Assembly: GCF_003148775.1 (NCBI RefSeq)
Contig: NZ_QGGW01000001.1
Span: 868,001-932,000 of the forward strand
DNA length: 64,000 nt
DNA from: Roseicyclus mahoneyensis
GTDB taxonomy: Bacteria > Pseudomonadota > Alphaproteobacteria > Rhodobacterales > Rhodobacteraceae
Direction: 5' to 3'
Both the position numbers and the translations under genes were made by a program. The notes under the pieces were generated by a model. That model saw nothing but the letters and a program-made list of their open reading frames with translations. It did not search any database and had not been told where the DNA came from. Below, one piece after another: positions 1-10,179 of this stretch. Position 1 is the stretch's first letter. Every line of letters starts with the position of its first letter.

Positions 1-389
1 CAGGCTGGGTCAAGATGCGCCCCGAGACGCTGGCGCATGTGACGGCAGGCACGGCGAAAAAGGGCGATGTTCTGGGCATCGCGCGGCTGGCGGGGATCAT
101 GGGGGCCAAGCGGACCGCCGATCTGATCCCGCTGTGTCACCCGCTGCCGATCACCAAGGTGACCCTCGATCTGGTGCCCGACGCCGACCTGCCCGGGGTT
201 CGGATCACCGCGACGGTCAAGACGACAGGCCAGACCGGGGTGGAGATGGAGGCGCTGACGGCCGTGTCGGTCGCGGCGCTGACGGTGCATGACATGCTGA
301 AGGCGGTGGAAAAGTCGATCGAGATCGGCGGCATCCGGGTTGTGCTGAAGGACGGCGGAAAATCCGGGCGCTACGAGGTCGGGGCGTGA
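1..389 (+). CDS. moaC: Cyclic pyranopterin monophosphate synthase MoaC (5' truncated by window edge)
   Basis: MoaC makes cyclic pyranopterin monophosphate, the first stable intermediate of molybdenum cofactor synthesis, in the cytoplasm. The frame is open from base 3 and reads G-W-V-K before the first Met, which fits the MoaC fold, so the gene starts outside the window; roughly 30 residues of a protein of about 158 are missing. Family marks seen are [12 protein letters not shown], the [10 protein letters not shown] segment and D-M-L-K-A-V-E-K, which carries the catalytic Asp and Lys. It is followed by moeA on the same strand, so the two Moco genes probably share a transcript. Confidence 0.95.
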   Translation, partial: GWVKMRPETLAHVTAGTAKKGDVLGIARLAGIMGAKRTADLIPLCHPLPITKVTLDLVPDADLPGVRITATVKTTGQTGVEMEALTAVSVAALTVHDMLKAVEKSIEIGGIRVVLKDGGKSGRYEVGA

Positions 390-451
390 GGGCCGCACCA
401 TGCGCGATGGCCCCTGCCTGAGGGTGTCGCGGGCTTGCGGGCGTCACGCAG

Positions 452-472
452 GCATATTTGAAGAAAGATGAA
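452..472 (+). repeat. Copy 1 of an intergenic GCATATTT / GATGAA element
   Basis: Reads GCATATTT-GA-AGAAAGATGAA. It is one of nine related copies in the window and lies between moaC and moeA, 20 bases before the moeA start codon. This copy has one difference from the common GGAAAGATGAA half. Function unknown; see findings. Confidence 0.7.
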
Positions 473-492
473 ACGATGAGCGGGGCGCGAAC

Positions 493-1692
493 ATGATCTC
501 GGTGGAGGAGGCTCTGGCGACCTGTCTGGCGCTGGTCCGCCCCGTGGGCACCGAGACCGTGCCGCTGGCCGATGCGGGGGGAAGGGTGCTGTCCAGCTCG
601 GTGATCGCGCGCCGCGACCAGCCACCCTTTGCAGCCTCGGCGATGGATGGCTATGCGCTGCGCCTGGACGACAGGGTGTCGGGCGCGGTTCTGCAAGTGG
701 TGGGAGAGGCGCCGGCGGGGCGGGCCTGGGCGGGGGGGATCGGGCCGGGCGAGGCGTTGCGCATCTTCACCGGCGCGCCTGTGCCGGAAGGGGCCGATTG
801 CGTCGTGATCCAGGAAGATGTGACGCGGGCGGGCGACCGGATTACGCTTGGCGATCGGCTTGAGCAGGGTGACAACATCCGCCCCGCGGGGGCCGATTTC
901 CGCATCGGCGCGCGGATCGAGGCGCCAAGGCGCCTTTCGCCCGCGGATGTGGCGCTGGCAGCATCCATGAATGTGCCCCTGCTGGAGGTCTCGCGCCGCC
1001 CCGAGGTGGCGCTGATCGCCACCGGTGACGAACTGGTGAGCCCCGGCGAGCATCCGCGCCCCGACCAGATCGTCGCCTCCAACAGCTACGGGTTGAAGGC
1101 GATGGTCGAGGCCGAAGGCGCGCGCGCACGGCTTTTGCCGATTGCCCGCGACACCCGTGAAAGTCTGGAACAGGTTCTGCGGCTGGCGGCGGATGCCGAT
1201 CTGGTGGTGACGATCGGCGGCGCCTCGGTGGGCGATCACGATCTGGTCGGCAGCGTCGCGGCTGGCATGGGTCTGGAACGCGCCTTCTACAAGGTGGCGA
1301 TGCGGCCGGGTAAACCGCTGATGGCAGGCCGGCTTGGGCAGGCTGTGTTGCTCGGCCTTCCGGGCAATCCGGTCTCGTCCATGGTCTGTGGCGAGCTGTT
1401 CCTTGTCCCCATGCTGCGCGCGATGATGGCCCTGCCCACGGGCGCGCGGCGGCGGATGCGGGCGCGGCTGGGCTGCCATCTGCCCGAAAACGGGCCGCGG
1501 GCGCATTACATGCGCGCCGAGCTTGTGCCGGGCCCGGATTTTCCCGAGATCACGCCTTATGACAGTCAGGACAGTTCGCTTCTGACCGTGCTGGCGCAGG
1601 CAAATGCGCTGTTGGTGCGCGCGCCGCATGACGGGGCACTGCGCAGGGGCGATCTGGTGGACTATCTGCCCATGGTGCCCTTTCCGTCGTGA
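493..1692 (+). CDS. moeA: Molybdopterin molybdenumtransferase MoeA
   Basis: MoeA inserts molybdate into adenylylated molybdopterin, the last common step of Moco synthesis. The 399-residue length is normal for the family. The central MoCF-binding domain shows V-T-I-G-G-A-S-V-G-D-H-D around residues 238-249 and G-L-P-G-N-P-V-S-S around 287-295; the N-terminal part has the usual F-A-A-S-A-M-D-G-Y-A signature, and the C-terminal domain IV follows residue 315. The ATG upstream at 476 is out of frame. A coupled need for Moco is seen in the CO-dehydrogenase-type genes at 39-45 kb. Confidence 0.96.
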   Translation: MISVEEALATCLALVRPVGTETVPLADAGGRVLSSSVIARRDQPPFAASAMDGYALRLDDRVSGAVLQVVGEAPAGRAWAGGIGPGEALRIFTGAPVPEGADCVVIQEDVTRAGDRITLGDRLEQGDNIRPAGADFRIGARIEAPRRLSPADVALAASMNVPLLEVSRRPEVALIATGDELVSPGEHPRPDQIVASNSYGLKAMVEAEGARARLLPIARDTRESLEQVLRLAADADLVVTIGGASVGDHDLVGSVAAGMGLERAFYKVAMRPGKPLMAGRLGQAVLLGLPGNPVSSMVCGELFLVPMLRAMMALPTGARRRMRARLGCHLPENGPRAHYMRAELVPGPDFPEITPYDSQDSSLLTVLAQANALLVRAPHDGALRRGDLVDYLPMVPFPS

Positions 1693-1696
1693 TTCG

Positions 1697-1725
1697 TTGA
1701 CACGGACGGGGAACAGGGGTAGAAC
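1697..1725 (+). promoter_or_regulatory. lexA promoter, sigma-70 type
   Basis: TTGACA (1697-1702) and TAGAAC (1720-1725) are separated by 17 bases and lie about 50 bases upstream of lexA. The -35 is a perfect consensus. The -10 hexamer contains one of the GAAC half-sites, so repressor binding here should block polymerase directly. Confidence 0.7.
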
Positions 1726-1736
1726 ATTACCCGAAC
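1711..1736 (+). promoter_or_regulatory. LexA (SOS) operator: three GAAC half-sites at 11-base spacing
   Basis: GAAC occurs at 1711-1714, 1722-1725 and 1733-1736, each separated by exactly seven bases. The published alphaproteobacterial SOS box is the direct repeat GTTC-N7-GTTC, i.e. GAAC-N7-GAAC on the other strand, so this is two overlapping boxes sharing the middle half-site. It overlaps the lexA -10 and implies autoregulation. Confidence 0.85.
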
Positions 1737-1773
1737 GCGTCCGCAGCGGCGCCGATTTGAGGAGTGTGAGCCG

Positions 1774-2457
1774 ATGTTGACCCGCAAACAGCGCGACCTG
1801 TTGGAATTCATCCATGGCCGCGTCCAGCGCGACGGGGTTCCGCCCTCCTTCGACGAAATGAAGGAGGCGCTGGATCTGCGGTCGAAATCGGGCATCCATC
1901 GGCTGATCACGGCGCTGGAGGAGCGTGGGTTCATCCGCCGTCTGGCCCATCGCGCGCGCGCCATCGAGATCGTGAAGATGCCCGACGCGATGGAGCGGCC
2001 CACCTTCGAGCCCCGCGTGATCGCGGGCGACCGGACGGACCCGCCGCGGGGCGCGATCCCGGTCGAGGCGGCGGCGACCGAGGTGCCGGTAATGGGCCGG
2101 ATCGCGGCCGGCACGCCGATCGAAGCGATCTCGCAGGTCGAGAGCCATGTTGCCGTGCCGCAGCAGATGATGCGGGCCGGGCGCAGCCATTACGCGCTTG
2201 AGGTGCGGGGCGATTCGATGATCGAGGCCGGGATCAACGATGGCGACATCGTGGTGATCGAGGAAGGATCGACCGCCGAGAACGGGGATATCGTCGTGGC
2301 CCTTGTCGAGGGGCAGGAGGCGACATTGAAACGCCTGCGCCGCAAGAGCGGCATGATCGCGTTGGAGGCGGCGAACCCGGCCTATGAGACGCGCGTGTTC
2401 CGCGACGATCAGGTCAATGTGCAAGGCAAGCTGGTGGGGTTGATCCGCACCTATTGA
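1774..2457 (+). CDS. lexA: LexA repressor (SOS regulator, S24 self-cleaving peptidase)
   Basis: Represses DNA-damage genes and cleaves itself when stimulated by RecA filaments. The 227 residues hold an N-terminal winged helix (about 1-70; [10 protein letters not shown] start, [10 protein letters not shown] recognition region), a linker, and a C-terminal S24 domain. The cleavage site is A112-G113, the catalytic Ser is S148 in R-G-D-S-M, and the Lys is K186. The linker is longer than in the E. coli protein, as is common in alphaproteobacteria. Start chosen at the ATG behind GAGGAGTG. The gene is convergent with comEC, with 13 bases between stops. Confidence 0.97.
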   Translation: MLTRKQRDLLEFIHGRVQRDGVPPSFDEMKEALDLRSKSGIHRLITALEERGFIRRLAHRARAIEIVKMPDAMERPTFEPRVIAGDRTDPPRGAIPVEAAATEVPVMGRIAAGTPIEAISQVESHVAVPQQMMRAGRSHYALEVRGDSMIEAGINDGDIVVIEEGSTAENGDIVVALVEGQEATLKRLRRKSGMIALEAANPAYETRVFRDDQVNVQGKLVGLIRTY

Positions 2458-2470
2458 GGCTGATGGCTGG

Positions 2471-4636
2471 TCAGCGGATGGCGGGAGACCACACCCTGTC
2501 GCCCTGCTCCATCCGCGCGGTGGTGATCGTCAGCCCCCCCTCCCCCGGGTCCAGCGCCATCGCGCCGGTTTGCGCCAGAAGCGGCCCGTCGATGACATGG
2601 CAGGGCGCGGCGGGTGGAAGTGCGACGGGATGCGCCGCCGAAAGCCGCGCGCGCAGATCCGCGGCGGCGCGCGCCATCGCGCCCTCGGGTGCCGGTTCGG
2701 ACAGGATCACGATATCATGGGTGGCGCAGGCGGCCTCGGCCTCGGGCAGCGCGCTCCGACCCGCGCCATGCCAGATGGTCCAATCCGCGATCGCGGCCTG
2801 TGCGCCCTGCCCCGCTGCCTGCCAGACAGGGCGCGCGGCGGCACCTTCCTGTGTGGCCCGGTCGCCATCGTTTTCCAGCCAGATACCGGCGACAAAGCCA
2901 TCTCCGCGCGCCCGGCTGAGGCCGCGCAGGCCGTCGTGCATCACCCCCACCAGCCGCCCGCTGTCCGAGATCAGGACGTCGGGCCGCCCGTCGCCCGACC
3001 ACATCAGAAGTGCCACGCCGACCGGCACCGCCCCCAACCAGCGCGCCCGTCCTTGCCACAGCAGCACGAACAGCGCGCCCATTGTGACCACCCCCAGCGT
3101 CCAGTTGGCGGGCGTCGGCACCGCCTCCACCGCGCCGGGCAGGGCCGCGACACGTTCGGCCACGCCGAGAATCCAAGAGAGCCCCCAGTCCATCACCCGC
3201 CAGACAGGCCCAGACAGGCCCAGCGGCCATAACAGCGCCGCCAGAACCGCGCCGGGGATGATGACGCTGCCCATCACGGGAACGGTCAGCAGGTTGGCGA
3301 TCAGCCCGTAGATCGAGACCTGGTTGAAATGGACCGCGCTATAGGGCGCGGTGGCCGCCCCCGCGACGGCCGAGGAGACCAGCAGCGCGAACAGCCCCTT
3401 GGCCCATTTCGGCCAGCCCTGCACCCAGACCGCGCCGCGCAAGGCCCCGAAGACACCGACCAGCGCCGCGGTTGCGGCAAAGGACATCTGGAACCCGGGC
3501 GAAAGCAACGTCTCGGGCCGGTGCAGCAGCACGATGATCCCCGCGATGGCCACCGAGCGCAGCGTGATCGCGCGCCGGTCGAGAAGCACGGCGGTGAACA
3601 TCACCGCGACCTGTATGAAGGCGCGTTCGGTCGCCACGTTGCCCCCCGACAGCGCGAGGTAGAAGGCCCCTGCCGCCAGCGCCACCACGGCCGCCCATTT
3701 GCGGATCGGGTAGCGCAGCGCCAGAGCCGGGATCAGTGCAAGGATCTGGCGCAGAGCGGCATAGACGAAACCGGTCAGAAGCCCCATGTGCAGGCCCGAG
3801 ATCGCCAGCAGATGCGCGATGTTGGAAACCCGCATCGCCTCGAGCGAGGTGGCATCAAGGCCGGATCGGTCACCGGTCAGCACGGCGGCGGCGAATGCGC
3901 CCGGTTGCCCCGCGATCCGGTCCTGGATCGCGGCCGACATCCGCAGACGCAGGTGGAACAGGCGCGCGGCCCCCGGCGCGCGATCCTCCAGCAGCACAAG
4001 GGGCGTGCGCGTGTAGCCCACGCCGCCCAGCGACAGGAAATGCGCGTGATGCTGGAAATCGAAGCCGCCAGGTTCGGCAGGCCCGGCGGGTGCTGCCAGA
4101 TGGCCCGTCATCATCACGATCATGCCGGGCGCGGGCGGCGGGCCGCGCCCCTCACCATGCAAAGACACCCGCACGCGCAGCGGCGTGCGGGCGGGGTTCA
4201 GGTCATCGAGCCGCACTTGATCGAGCGTCAGGCGCAACGCGTCCGACGCGGAACGGTCGACGCCCACCACCCGCCCCTCGATCGGGCCGTAGTAGCGAAA
4301 CTCGAGGACCGGCCCGGCGACCTGATGGCTGCGCGCGCCCGCCCCCACAAAGCCCAGCGCCACAAGGGCCAGCGCCGCGCCGAGGGGCCCCAGCACCTCG
4401 CGCCGCCAGAGCGCCAAAGCGATTCCGATGCAAAGGACGCCGCCGCAGAGGGCATAGGCAAAAGCCTGAGGTTCGGCGGGCCGCGCGAAATACAGCGCCA
4501 CACCCAGCCCCAGCATAACCGCCGACCATGGCATCAGCGCCCCGCGCTGGCTTTGCTGGACGGCATCAAGCAAGGCAAGGCCGGCCAGGCGCCGCGGCGG
4601 CAGCGGCAAGTCCATGGGATCGGTCGGGTAGGCCAC
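2471..4636 (-). CDS. comEC: ComEC/Rec2-family DNA-uptake channel protein
   Basis: Inner-membrane protein thought to carry single-stranded DNA into the cytoplasm during transformation. The 721 residues show an N-terminal hydrophobic and soluble region (DUF4131 type), then the Competence domain with the diagnostic L-A-I-S-G-L-H-M-G near residues 275-285 and many membrane segments up to about residue 530. The C-terminal about 190 residues are soluble; I see no H-x-H-x-D-H motif there, so any metallo-beta-lactamase-like domain would be degenerate. No other competence gene is in the window. The gene is divergent from gltX. Confidence 0.9.
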   Translation of the reverse strand: MAYPTDPMDLPLPPRRLAGLALLDAVQQSQRGALMPWSAVMLGLGVALYFARPAEPQAFAYALCGGVLCIGIALALWRREVLGPLGAALALVALGFVGAGARSHQVAGPVLEFRYYGPIEGRVVGVDRSASDALRLTLDQVRLDDLNPARTPLRVRVSLHGEGRGPPPAPGMIVMMTGHLAAPAGPAEPGGFDFQHHAHFLSLGGVGYTRTPLVLLEDRAPGAARLFHLRLRMSAAIQDRIAGQPGAFAAAVLTGDRSGLDATSLEAMRVSNIAHLLAISGLHMGLLTGFVYAALRQILALIPALALRYPIRKWAAVVALAAGAFYLALSGGNVATERAFIQVAVMFTAVLLDRRAITLRSVAIAGIIVLLHRPETLLSPGFQMSFAATAALVGVFGALRGAVWVQGWPKWAKGLFALLVSSAVAGAATAPYSAVHFNQVSIYGLIANLLTVPVMGSVIIPGAVLAALLWPLGLSGPVWRVMDWGLSWILGVAERVAALPGAVEAVPTPANWTLGVVTMGALFVLLWQGRARWLGAVPVGVALLMWSGDGRPDVLISDSGRLVGVMHDGLRGLSRARGDGFVAGIWLENDGDRATQEGAAARPVWQAAGQGAQAAIADWTIWHGAGRSALPEAEAACATHDIVILSEPAPEGAMARAAADLRARLSAAHPVALPPAAPCHVIDGPLLAQTGAMALDPGEGGLTITTARMEQGDRVWSPAIR

Positions 4637-4640
4637 CTGC

Positions 4641-4670
4641 TTGTCAGCGCCCTTCGTGATGGGGTATCGA
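4641..4670 (+). promoter_or_regulatory. Candidate gltX promoter
   Basis: TTGTCA (4641-4646) and TATCGA (4665-4670) are 18 bases apart in the comEC-gltX divergent gap, about 75 bases upstream of gltX. Both boxes match the sigma-70 consensus only partly, so this is a candidate. Confidence 0.35.
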
Positions 4671-4744
4671 GCCCCAAGTCTTGCCCAGACATGGTTTCCA
4701 ACTGGTTAACGCGCGGCCGTGTGGCGGCGTGCGAAAGGGATCAA

Positions 4745-6160
4745 ATGGCCGACAGCTCGCAGATCGTCACCCGTATCGCCCCCTCGCCCACCGGCATCAT
4801 GCACATCGGCACGGCGCGCACGGCGCTGTTCAACTGGCTTTTTGCGCGCGGGCGCGGCGGGAAATTCCTGCTCAGGATCGAGGATACCGACCGCGCGCGC
4901 TCGACGCCCGAGGCGACAGAAGCCATCCTCGACGGCATGCGCTGGCTCGGCCTCGACTGGGACGGGGAGGCGGTCAGCCAGTTCGAACGCGCGCCGCGCC
5001 ATGCCGAGGTCGCCCGCGAGATGCTGGCCCGCGGCCATGCCTACAAATGCTTCGCCACCCAAGACGAGATCGAGGCCTACCGCGAGGCCGCGCGCACCGC
5101 GAACCGCTCCACCCTCTACCTCAGCCCGTGGCGCGACGCGGACCCGGCCACCCATCCCGACGCGCCCTATGTCATCCGCCTGCGCGCGCCCCGCGACGGC
5201 GCGACCGTGATCCAGGATGCGGTGCAGGGCAGCGTCACCTTCCGCAACGACCAACTCGACGACATGGTCATGCTGCGTTCGGACGGCACGCCGACCTACA
5301 TGCTGGCCGTGGTGGTGGACGATCACGACATGGGCGTGACCCATGCGATCCGGGGCGACGACCACCTCAACAATGCTGCCCGGCAAGCTCAGATCTACCG
5401 CGCGATGGACTGGCTTGAGCCGGTCTGGGCGCATATCCCGCTGATCCACGGCGAGGACGGCAAGAAACTCTCCAAGCGCAACGGCGCCACCGGCGTGATG
5501 GACTATGCCCGGATGGGCATCCCTGCGGCGGCCATGCGCAACTATCTGGCGCGCCTGGGGTGGTCCCATGGCGACGACGAACTGTTCATCGATGAACAGG
5601 CTATCGCATGGTTCGATCTGTCCGGAATCGGGCGTGCGCCCGCCCGGCTCGACATGAAGAAGCTCGAAAGCGTCTCGGGCTGGCATATCGCCCGGATGGA
5701 GGATGCGGAACTGATGGCAGAGATCGAAAGATATCTCGCCTTCACCGGACAAGCGCCGCTTTCGCGAGCGCAGCATGATCTGATGGTGGCTGCGATGTAT
5801 TGCCTCAAGGATCGCGCAAAATCGCTGCCCGATCTGCTGGAAAAAGGCCAGTTTGCCTTGGCCTGCCGACCCTTGCAGCCCGACGAGAAGGCGCGCGCCG
5901 CACTGGACCCGGTATCCCGTGGTATACTGCATGAATTGACTGCGCAGTTGCAGAATGTTAGCTGGAGCAAAGACACGCTTGAGGCGACGCTGACCCTGGC
6001 CGCCGAGGCCCATGGGTTGAAATTCGGCAAGCTCGCCGGCCCGCTTCGGGCGGCCCTTGCCGGGCGCAGCGTCACCCCCAGCGTCTTCGACATGATGCTT
6101 GTCATCGGCCGCGAGGAAACGCTCGCCCGATTGGCAGAGGCGGCGTCCCGCGACGGCTGA
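4745..6160 (+). CDS. gltX: Glutamyl-tRNA synthetase
   Basis: Charges tRNA-Glu with glutamate. The 471-residue class I enzyme has the HIGH-type motif as H-I-G-T at residues 20-23 (in [12 protein letters not shown]) and the KMSKS-type motif as K-L-S-K-R near residue 240, followed by the C-terminal anticodon-binding region. The ATG at 4745 follows AAAGGGA at a good distance and begins the conserved region; the frame is open far upstream, but that part is antisense to comEC and is not protein-like. Rhodobacterales often carry two gltX genes; which of the two this is cannot be decided here. Confidence 0.95.
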   Translation: MADSSQIVTRIAPSPTGIMHIGTARTALFNWLFARGRGGKFLLRIEDTDRARSTPEATEAILDGMRWLGLDWDGEAVSQFERAPRHAEVAREMLARGHAYKCFATQDEIEAYREAARTANRSTLYLSPWRDADPATHPDAPYVIRLRAPRDGATVIQDAVQGSVTFRNDQLDDMVMLRSDGTPTYMLAVVVDDHDMGVTHAIRGDDHLNNAARQAQIYRAMDWLEPVWAHIPLIHGEDGKKLSKRNGATGVMDYARMGIPAAAMRNYLARLGWSHGDDELFIDEQAIAWFDLSGIGRAPARLDMKKLESVSGWHIARMEDAELMAEIERYLAFTGQAPLSRAQHDLMVAAMYCLKDRAKSLPDLLEKGQFALACRPLQPDEKARAALDPVSRGILHELTAQLQNVSWSKDTLEATLTLAAEAHGLKFGKLAGPLRAALAGRSVTPSVFDMMLVIGREETLARLAEAASRDG

Positions 6161-6287
6161 TGACCGCGGGGACCGCCCAAGACCAAGGGGGGCCCCGGCG
6201 CGAAACGGGACCGTGCGCACCCCAAGCAGCTACCGCGCGCAGCGCCACCCCGGCGCCGCGAGAGGCCACGACGAAGAAGGGACGACC

Positions 6288-7583
6288 ATGGCAGACACGA
6301 CCAGAACGGCAACCTTGACGATTGACGGCACAAGCTATGAGCTGCCGATCCATTCGCCGACGGCCGGCCCAGATGTCATCGACATCACCAAGCTTTATGC
6401 GCGTGCGGGTGTGTTCACCCACGACCCCGGCTTCACCTCCACCTCCGCCTGCGAGAGTGCCATCACCTTCATCGACGGTGACAAGGGCGAGCTGATGCAC
6501 CGCGGCTATCCGATCGACCAATTGGCCGAGAAATCGCATTACCTCGAGGTCTGCTACCTGCTGCTTTATGGCAGCCTGCCGACGGCGACCGAGCTGGAAA
6601 CCTTCGAGCATACGATCACCCATCACACGATGATCCACGAGCAGATGCACAACTTCTTCCGGGGTTTCCGGCGGGATGCGCATCCGATGGCGACGATGGT
6701 GGGCGTGGTCGGCGCAATGTCCGCCTTCTATCACGACAGCACCGACATCAATGACGAACGCCAGCGCGAGATCGCCAGCCACCGCCTGATCGCCAAGATG
6801 CCGACCATCGCGGCCATGGCCTACAAATATTCGATCGGCCAGCCCTTCGTCTATCCGCGCAACGATCTGGATTATGCCTCGAACTTCCTGCGCATGTGCT
6901 TTGCCGTGCCCGCGCAGGAATATGTCGTCGACCCGATCCTCAGCCGCGCGATGGACCGGATCTTCACGCTGCACGCCGATCACGAGCAAAACGCCTCCAC
7001 CTCGACAGTGCGTCTGGCCTCGTCCTCGGGCGCCAATCCCTTCGCCTGTATCGCGGCGGGCATCGCCTGCCTCTGGGGCCCCGCGCATGGTGGCGCAAAC
7101 CAAGCCTGCCTCGAGATGCTCAAGGAAATCGGCAGCCCCAACCGCATCCCCGAATTCATCGAACGCGCCAAGGACAAGAACGACCCGTTCCGCCTGATGG
7201 GCTTTGGCCACCGGGTCTACAAGAACTTCGATCCGCGCGCGACGGTGATGAAGGAATCCGCCGACGAGGTGCTCGATCTGCTCGGCATCGACAACAACCC
7301 GCTCCTGCGGATTGCCAAGGAACTCGAGCACATCGCGGTGAATGACGACTATTTCATCGAGAAAAAGCTCTTCCCGAACGTCGATTTCTACTCGGGCATC
7401 ATTCTCGAGGCGATGGGCTTCCCCACCGCGATGTTCACGCCGATCTTTGCCGTGTCGCGCACCGTGGGCTGGATCTCCCAGTGGAAAGAACAGCTTGCTG
7501 ATCCCGCGATGAAGATCGGCCGCCCGCGCCAGCTCTATATGGGCGAGACGCTGCGCGATTACGTCGAGATCGAGAATCGCTGA
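6288..7583 (+). CDS. gltA: Citrate synthase (type II)
   Basis: Condenses acetyl-CoA and oxaloacetate to citrate at the entry of the TCA cycle. The 431-residue length fits the Gram-negative hexameric type. Catalytic regions are G-P-A-H-G-G-A-N-Q near residue 265, F-G-H-R-V-Y-K-N-F near 306 and the Asp of V-D-F-Y-S-G near 366. The ATG at 6288 follows GAAGAAGGGA; a longer open frame upstream from 6099 overlaps the end of gltX and lacks protein character. A hairpin terminator follows at 7605. Confidence 0.97.
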   Translation: MADTTRTATLTIDGTSYELPIHSPTAGPDVIDITKLYARAGVFTHDPGFTSTSACESAITFIDGDKGELMHRGYPIDQLAEKSHYLEVCYLLLYGSLPTATELETFEHTITHHTMIHEQMHNFFRGFRRDAHPMATMVGVVGAMSAFYHDSTDINDERQREIASHRLIAKMPTIAAMAYKYSIGQPFVYPRNDLDYASNFLRMCFAVPAQEYVVDPILSRAMDRIFTLHADHEQNASTSTVRLASSSGANPFACIAAGIACLWGPAHGGANQACLEMLKEIGSPNRIPEFIERAKDKNDPFRLMGFGHRVYKNFDPRATVMKESADEVLDLLGIDNNPLLRIAKELEHIAVNDDYFIEKKLFPNVDFYSGIILEAMGFPTAMFTPIFAVSRTVGWISQWKEQLADPAMKIGRPRQLYMGETLRDYVEIENR

Positions 7584-7604
7584 TCCCCGACCACACCCGA
7601 CATC

Positions 7605-7632
7605 AAAGGCCGCCCCCGACCGGGCGGCCTTT
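7605..7632 (+). terminator. gltA terminator hairpin
   Basis: AAAGGCCGCCC pairs perfectly with GGGCGGCCTTT (11 bp) around a six-base loop, 22 bases after the gltA stop. The T tract is short (TTT then GG), so efficiency is uncertain. Confidence 0.7.
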
Positions 7633-7645
7633 GGCATTTCCCCCC

Positions 7646-7666
7646 TTCATCTTTCCCCAAATATGC
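7646..7666 (-). repeat. Copy 2 of the intergenic GCATATTT / GATGAA element
   Basis: TTCATCTTTCC-CC-AAATATGC on the plus strand, just after the gltA terminator and before the nucleoside hydrolase gene. Confidence 0.75.
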
Positions 7667-7733
7667 CCGCCGGAGGCATTGAAGTCCGCCTCGCGACGGT
7701 GAACCCTGCGGCAACACCGACCGGAGCGCGCCC

Positions 7734-8672
7734 ATGACCCGCAAGATCATCATCGACACCGACCCGGGGCAAGATGACGCCGTGGCCATCCTGCTCGCGC
7801 TGGCCTCCCCCGACGAGATCGAGGTTCTGGGCATCACCGCTGTCGCGGGCAATGTGCCGCTGGCCTTGACCCAGAGAAACGCGCGCATTGTCTGCGAACT
7901 GGCCGGGCGCCCCGATATCCGCGTCTTCGCGGGCTGCGAAAAGCCGCTCGCCCATGCGCTTGTCACCGCCGAACATGTGCATGGCAAGACCGGCCTTGAC
8001 GGGATCGCCCTGCCCGAGCCGACCATGGCCCTGCAAGACAGCCATGCCGTCGATTTCATCATCGAGACGCTGCGCCGGGAACCTTCGGGCAGCGTCACGC
8101 TTTGCCCGCTGGGGCCGCTGACCAATATCGCCACGGCCTTCACCACCGCCCCCGACATCGCACCTCGCGTGGCCGAAATCGTCTTGATGGGCGGCGCCTA
8201 TTTCGAGGTGGGCAACATCACCCCCGCTGCCGAATTCAACATCTATGTCGATCCGGAAGCCGCTGAGATCGTGTTCAGATCGGGCGCTCCCATCACCGTG
8301 ATGCCGCTCGACGTGACCCACAAGGTCCTGACCACGCGGCCAAGGATCGAGGCGATCCGCGCCATCGGGACACCCGTCGCCCATGCGGTGGCGCAATGGA
8401 CTGATTTCTTCGAACGCTTCGACATGGCGAAATACGGCCATGACGGCGCGCCGTTGCATGACCCGTGCGTCATCGCCCATCTGCTCGCGCCGGACCTGTT
8501 CACCGGGCGTCACGTCAATGTCGAGATCGAGACCGGATCACCGCTGACACGCGGCATGACGGTGGCCGATTGGTGGGGCGTCACCCAGCGGCCCAAGAAC
8601 GCCCAATTCATGGGCGATGTGGACGCCGAGGGCTTTTATACCCTGCTCACCGCGCGGCTTGCGCGCCTGTAA
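7734..8672 (+). CDS. Inosine-uridine preferring nucleoside hydrolase family protein
   Basis: Expected to hydrolyse the N-glycosidic bond of ribonucleosides for purine or pyrimidine salvage. The 312-residue length is typical. The N-terminal D-T-D-P-G-Q-D-D-A motif (residues 8-16) is the Ca2+-binding signature of the IU-nucleoside hydrolase fold, and G-G-A-Y-F-E-V-G-N with the following N-I-Y-V-D-P-E-A is the second metal and substrate region. The motif starts close to the N-terminus and there is no signal peptide, so it is cytoplasmic. Exact nucleoside preference cannot be read from sequence. Confidence 0.9.
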   Translation: MTRKIIIDTDPGQDDAVAILLALASPDEIEVLGITAVAGNVPLALTQRNARIVCELAGRPDIRVFAGCEKPLAHALVTAEHVHGKTGLDGIALPEPTMALQDSHAVDFIIETLRREPSGSVTLCPLGPLTNIATAFTTAPDIAPRVAEIVLMGGAYFEVGNITPAAEFNIYVDPEAAEIVFRSGAPITVMPLDVTHKVLTTRPRIEAIRAIGTPVAHAVAQWTDFFERFDMAKYGHDGAPLHDPCVIAHLLAPDLFTGRHVNVEIETGSPLTRGMTVADWWGVTQRPKNAQFMGDVDAEGFYTLLTARLARL

Positions 8673-8723
8673 CCCTTTCCACCGGGCGGTTTGCACATTA
8701 GCTGTATTGGGAAAGGAGGTCCG

Positions 8724-10166
8724 ATGACCCCCAGCTTTCCTTTCGACAACAGCTATGCGCGCCTGCCCGAACGGTTCTTCACCCGCCAATCTCCGGCGCG
8801 CGTGACCGCCCCGCGGCTTGTCGCCGTGAACCGTCCGCTCGCCGCGCGGCTGGGCATCACCTTGCCCGAGGATGCCGCCGAGATCGCCCGTATCTTCGCC
8901 GGAAACGCCCTTCCCGAAGGGGCGGAGCCCTTGGCGCAGGTCTATGCCGGGCACCAGTTCGGCGGCTGGTCGCCGCAGTTGGGCGACGGGCGCGCCGTCC
9001 TGTTGGGCGAGGTGGTGTCACCCGATGGCGCGCGCTTCGACATCCAGCTCAAGGGTGCGGGCCAGACGCCCTATTCCCGCATGGGCGACGGGCGCGCCTG
9101 GCTTGGCCCAGTCTTGCGCGAATATATCGTGTCCGAAGCCATGGCCGCGATGGGCATCCCCACCACCCGCGCGCTCGCCGCCGTCACCACGGGCGAGATC
9201 GTGCAGCGCGACGGCTTCCTGCCGGGTGCTGTCTTCACTCGCGTCGCGGCCTCCCATATCCGGGTCGGCACCTTCCAGTATTTCGCCGCCCGCAAGGATA
9301 TCGAGGCGCTGCAGGCGCTGACAGGTCACGCCATCGCGCGGCATTACCCCGAGGCAAAGGGCCCCGCCGGTCTGCTTGACGCCGTGATCGGCGCGCAGGC
9401 GCGGCTGATCGCGCAATGGATGGGGGTGGGCTTCATCCATGGTGTGATGAACACCGACAACATGGCGATTTCCGGCGAGACCATCGACTATGGACCTTGC
9501 GCCTTCATGGATGCCTACCATCCCGACACGGTGTTTTCCTCGATCGACCAGTTCGGGCGCTACGCCTATGCCAACCAGCCGCAGATCGCGGTCTGGAACC
9601 TCGCGCAACTGGCGACAGCCCTTCTGCCGCTGATCCCCGACCGCGAGGAAGGGATCGAGGTCTTTACCGCTGCCGTCAACGGCTTCTCGGACCGGTTCGA
9701 TGCCGCGTGGCACAAAGTATTGACGGCCAAGCTGGGGCTGACCGAAACGCAGGATGGCGATGTATCGCTGGCGCTAGACCTGCTCGATGCGATGGCCGAG
9801 AACAGTGCCGATTTCACCCGCACCTTCCGCGCGCTCTCTAGCGCCGATCCGACGCGCGCGCGCGATGAATTCATCGACCCCACGGCGCTGGACCCGTGGC
9901 TGGTGCGCTGGAGGGCGCGCGTAGCGCAAGAGGATGTCACCGGCGCCGACCGGATCGCCCGGATGCAGGCAACCAACCCCGCCCGCATCCCGCGCAACCA
10001 CCGGATCGAACAGATCATCGCCACGGCGGTGGAGGGCGATTTCGCGCCCTTCGAGGGACTGATGGAGGCGCTGGCAGATCCATTTGCCGAAGACGCGCGC
10101 CTTGCCGCCTACGAACAAGCCCCCGCCGATGGCGAACATGTGACCCGCACCTTCTGCGGCACCTGA
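8724..10166 (+). CDS. selO: Protein adenylyltransferase SelO (YdiU/UPF0061 family)
   Basis: SelO is a pseudokinase-fold enzyme that transfers AMP to Ser, Thr or Tyr residues of redox-related proteins. The 480 residues show the expected signatures: [22 protein letters not shown], the N-T-D-N-M and I-D-Y-G-P-C metal-binding segments. A Cys lies two residues before the C-terminal Thr (F-C-G-T), at the end where animal SelO carries selenocysteine. The ATG at 8724 follows a perfect AAAGGAGGT; an in-frame TTG at 8691 is less likely. Confidence 0.93.
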   Translation: MTPSFPFDNSYARLPERFFTRQSPARVTAPRLVAVNRPLAARLGITLPEDAAEIARIFAGNALPEGAEPLAQVYAGHQFGGWSPQLGDGRAVLLGEVVSPDGARFDIQLKGAGQTPYSRMGDGRAWLGPVLREYIVSEAMAAMGIPTTRALAAVTTGEIVQRDGFLPGAVFTRVAASHIRVGTFQYFAARKDIEALQALTGHAIARHYPEAKGPAGLLDAVIGAQARLIAQWMGVGFIHGVMNTDNMAISGETIDYGPCAFMDAYHPDTVFSSIDQFGRYAYANQPQIAVWNLAQLATALLPLIPDREEGIEVFTAAVNGFSDRFDAAWHKVLTAKLGLTETQDGDVSLALDLLDAMAENSADFTRTFRALSSADPTRARDEFIDPTALDPWLVRWRARVAQEDVTGADRIARMQATNPARIPRNHRIEQIIATAVEGDFAPFEGLMEALADPFAEDARLAAYEQAPADGEHVTRTFCGT

Positions 10167-10179
10167 CAGCGCCAATCCG

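Noticed and set aside
217-2424. A 735-codon open frame on the minus strand
   Set aside because: It runs antisense to moaC, moeA and lexA. Long antisense frames are expected at this GC content, and its translation is rich in Arg, His and Gln with no family motifs. The same holds for 3329-4744 (+), 4706-6220 (-), 6102-7637 (-), 14501-16081 (-), 40995-42635 (+) and 43087-44499 (+).
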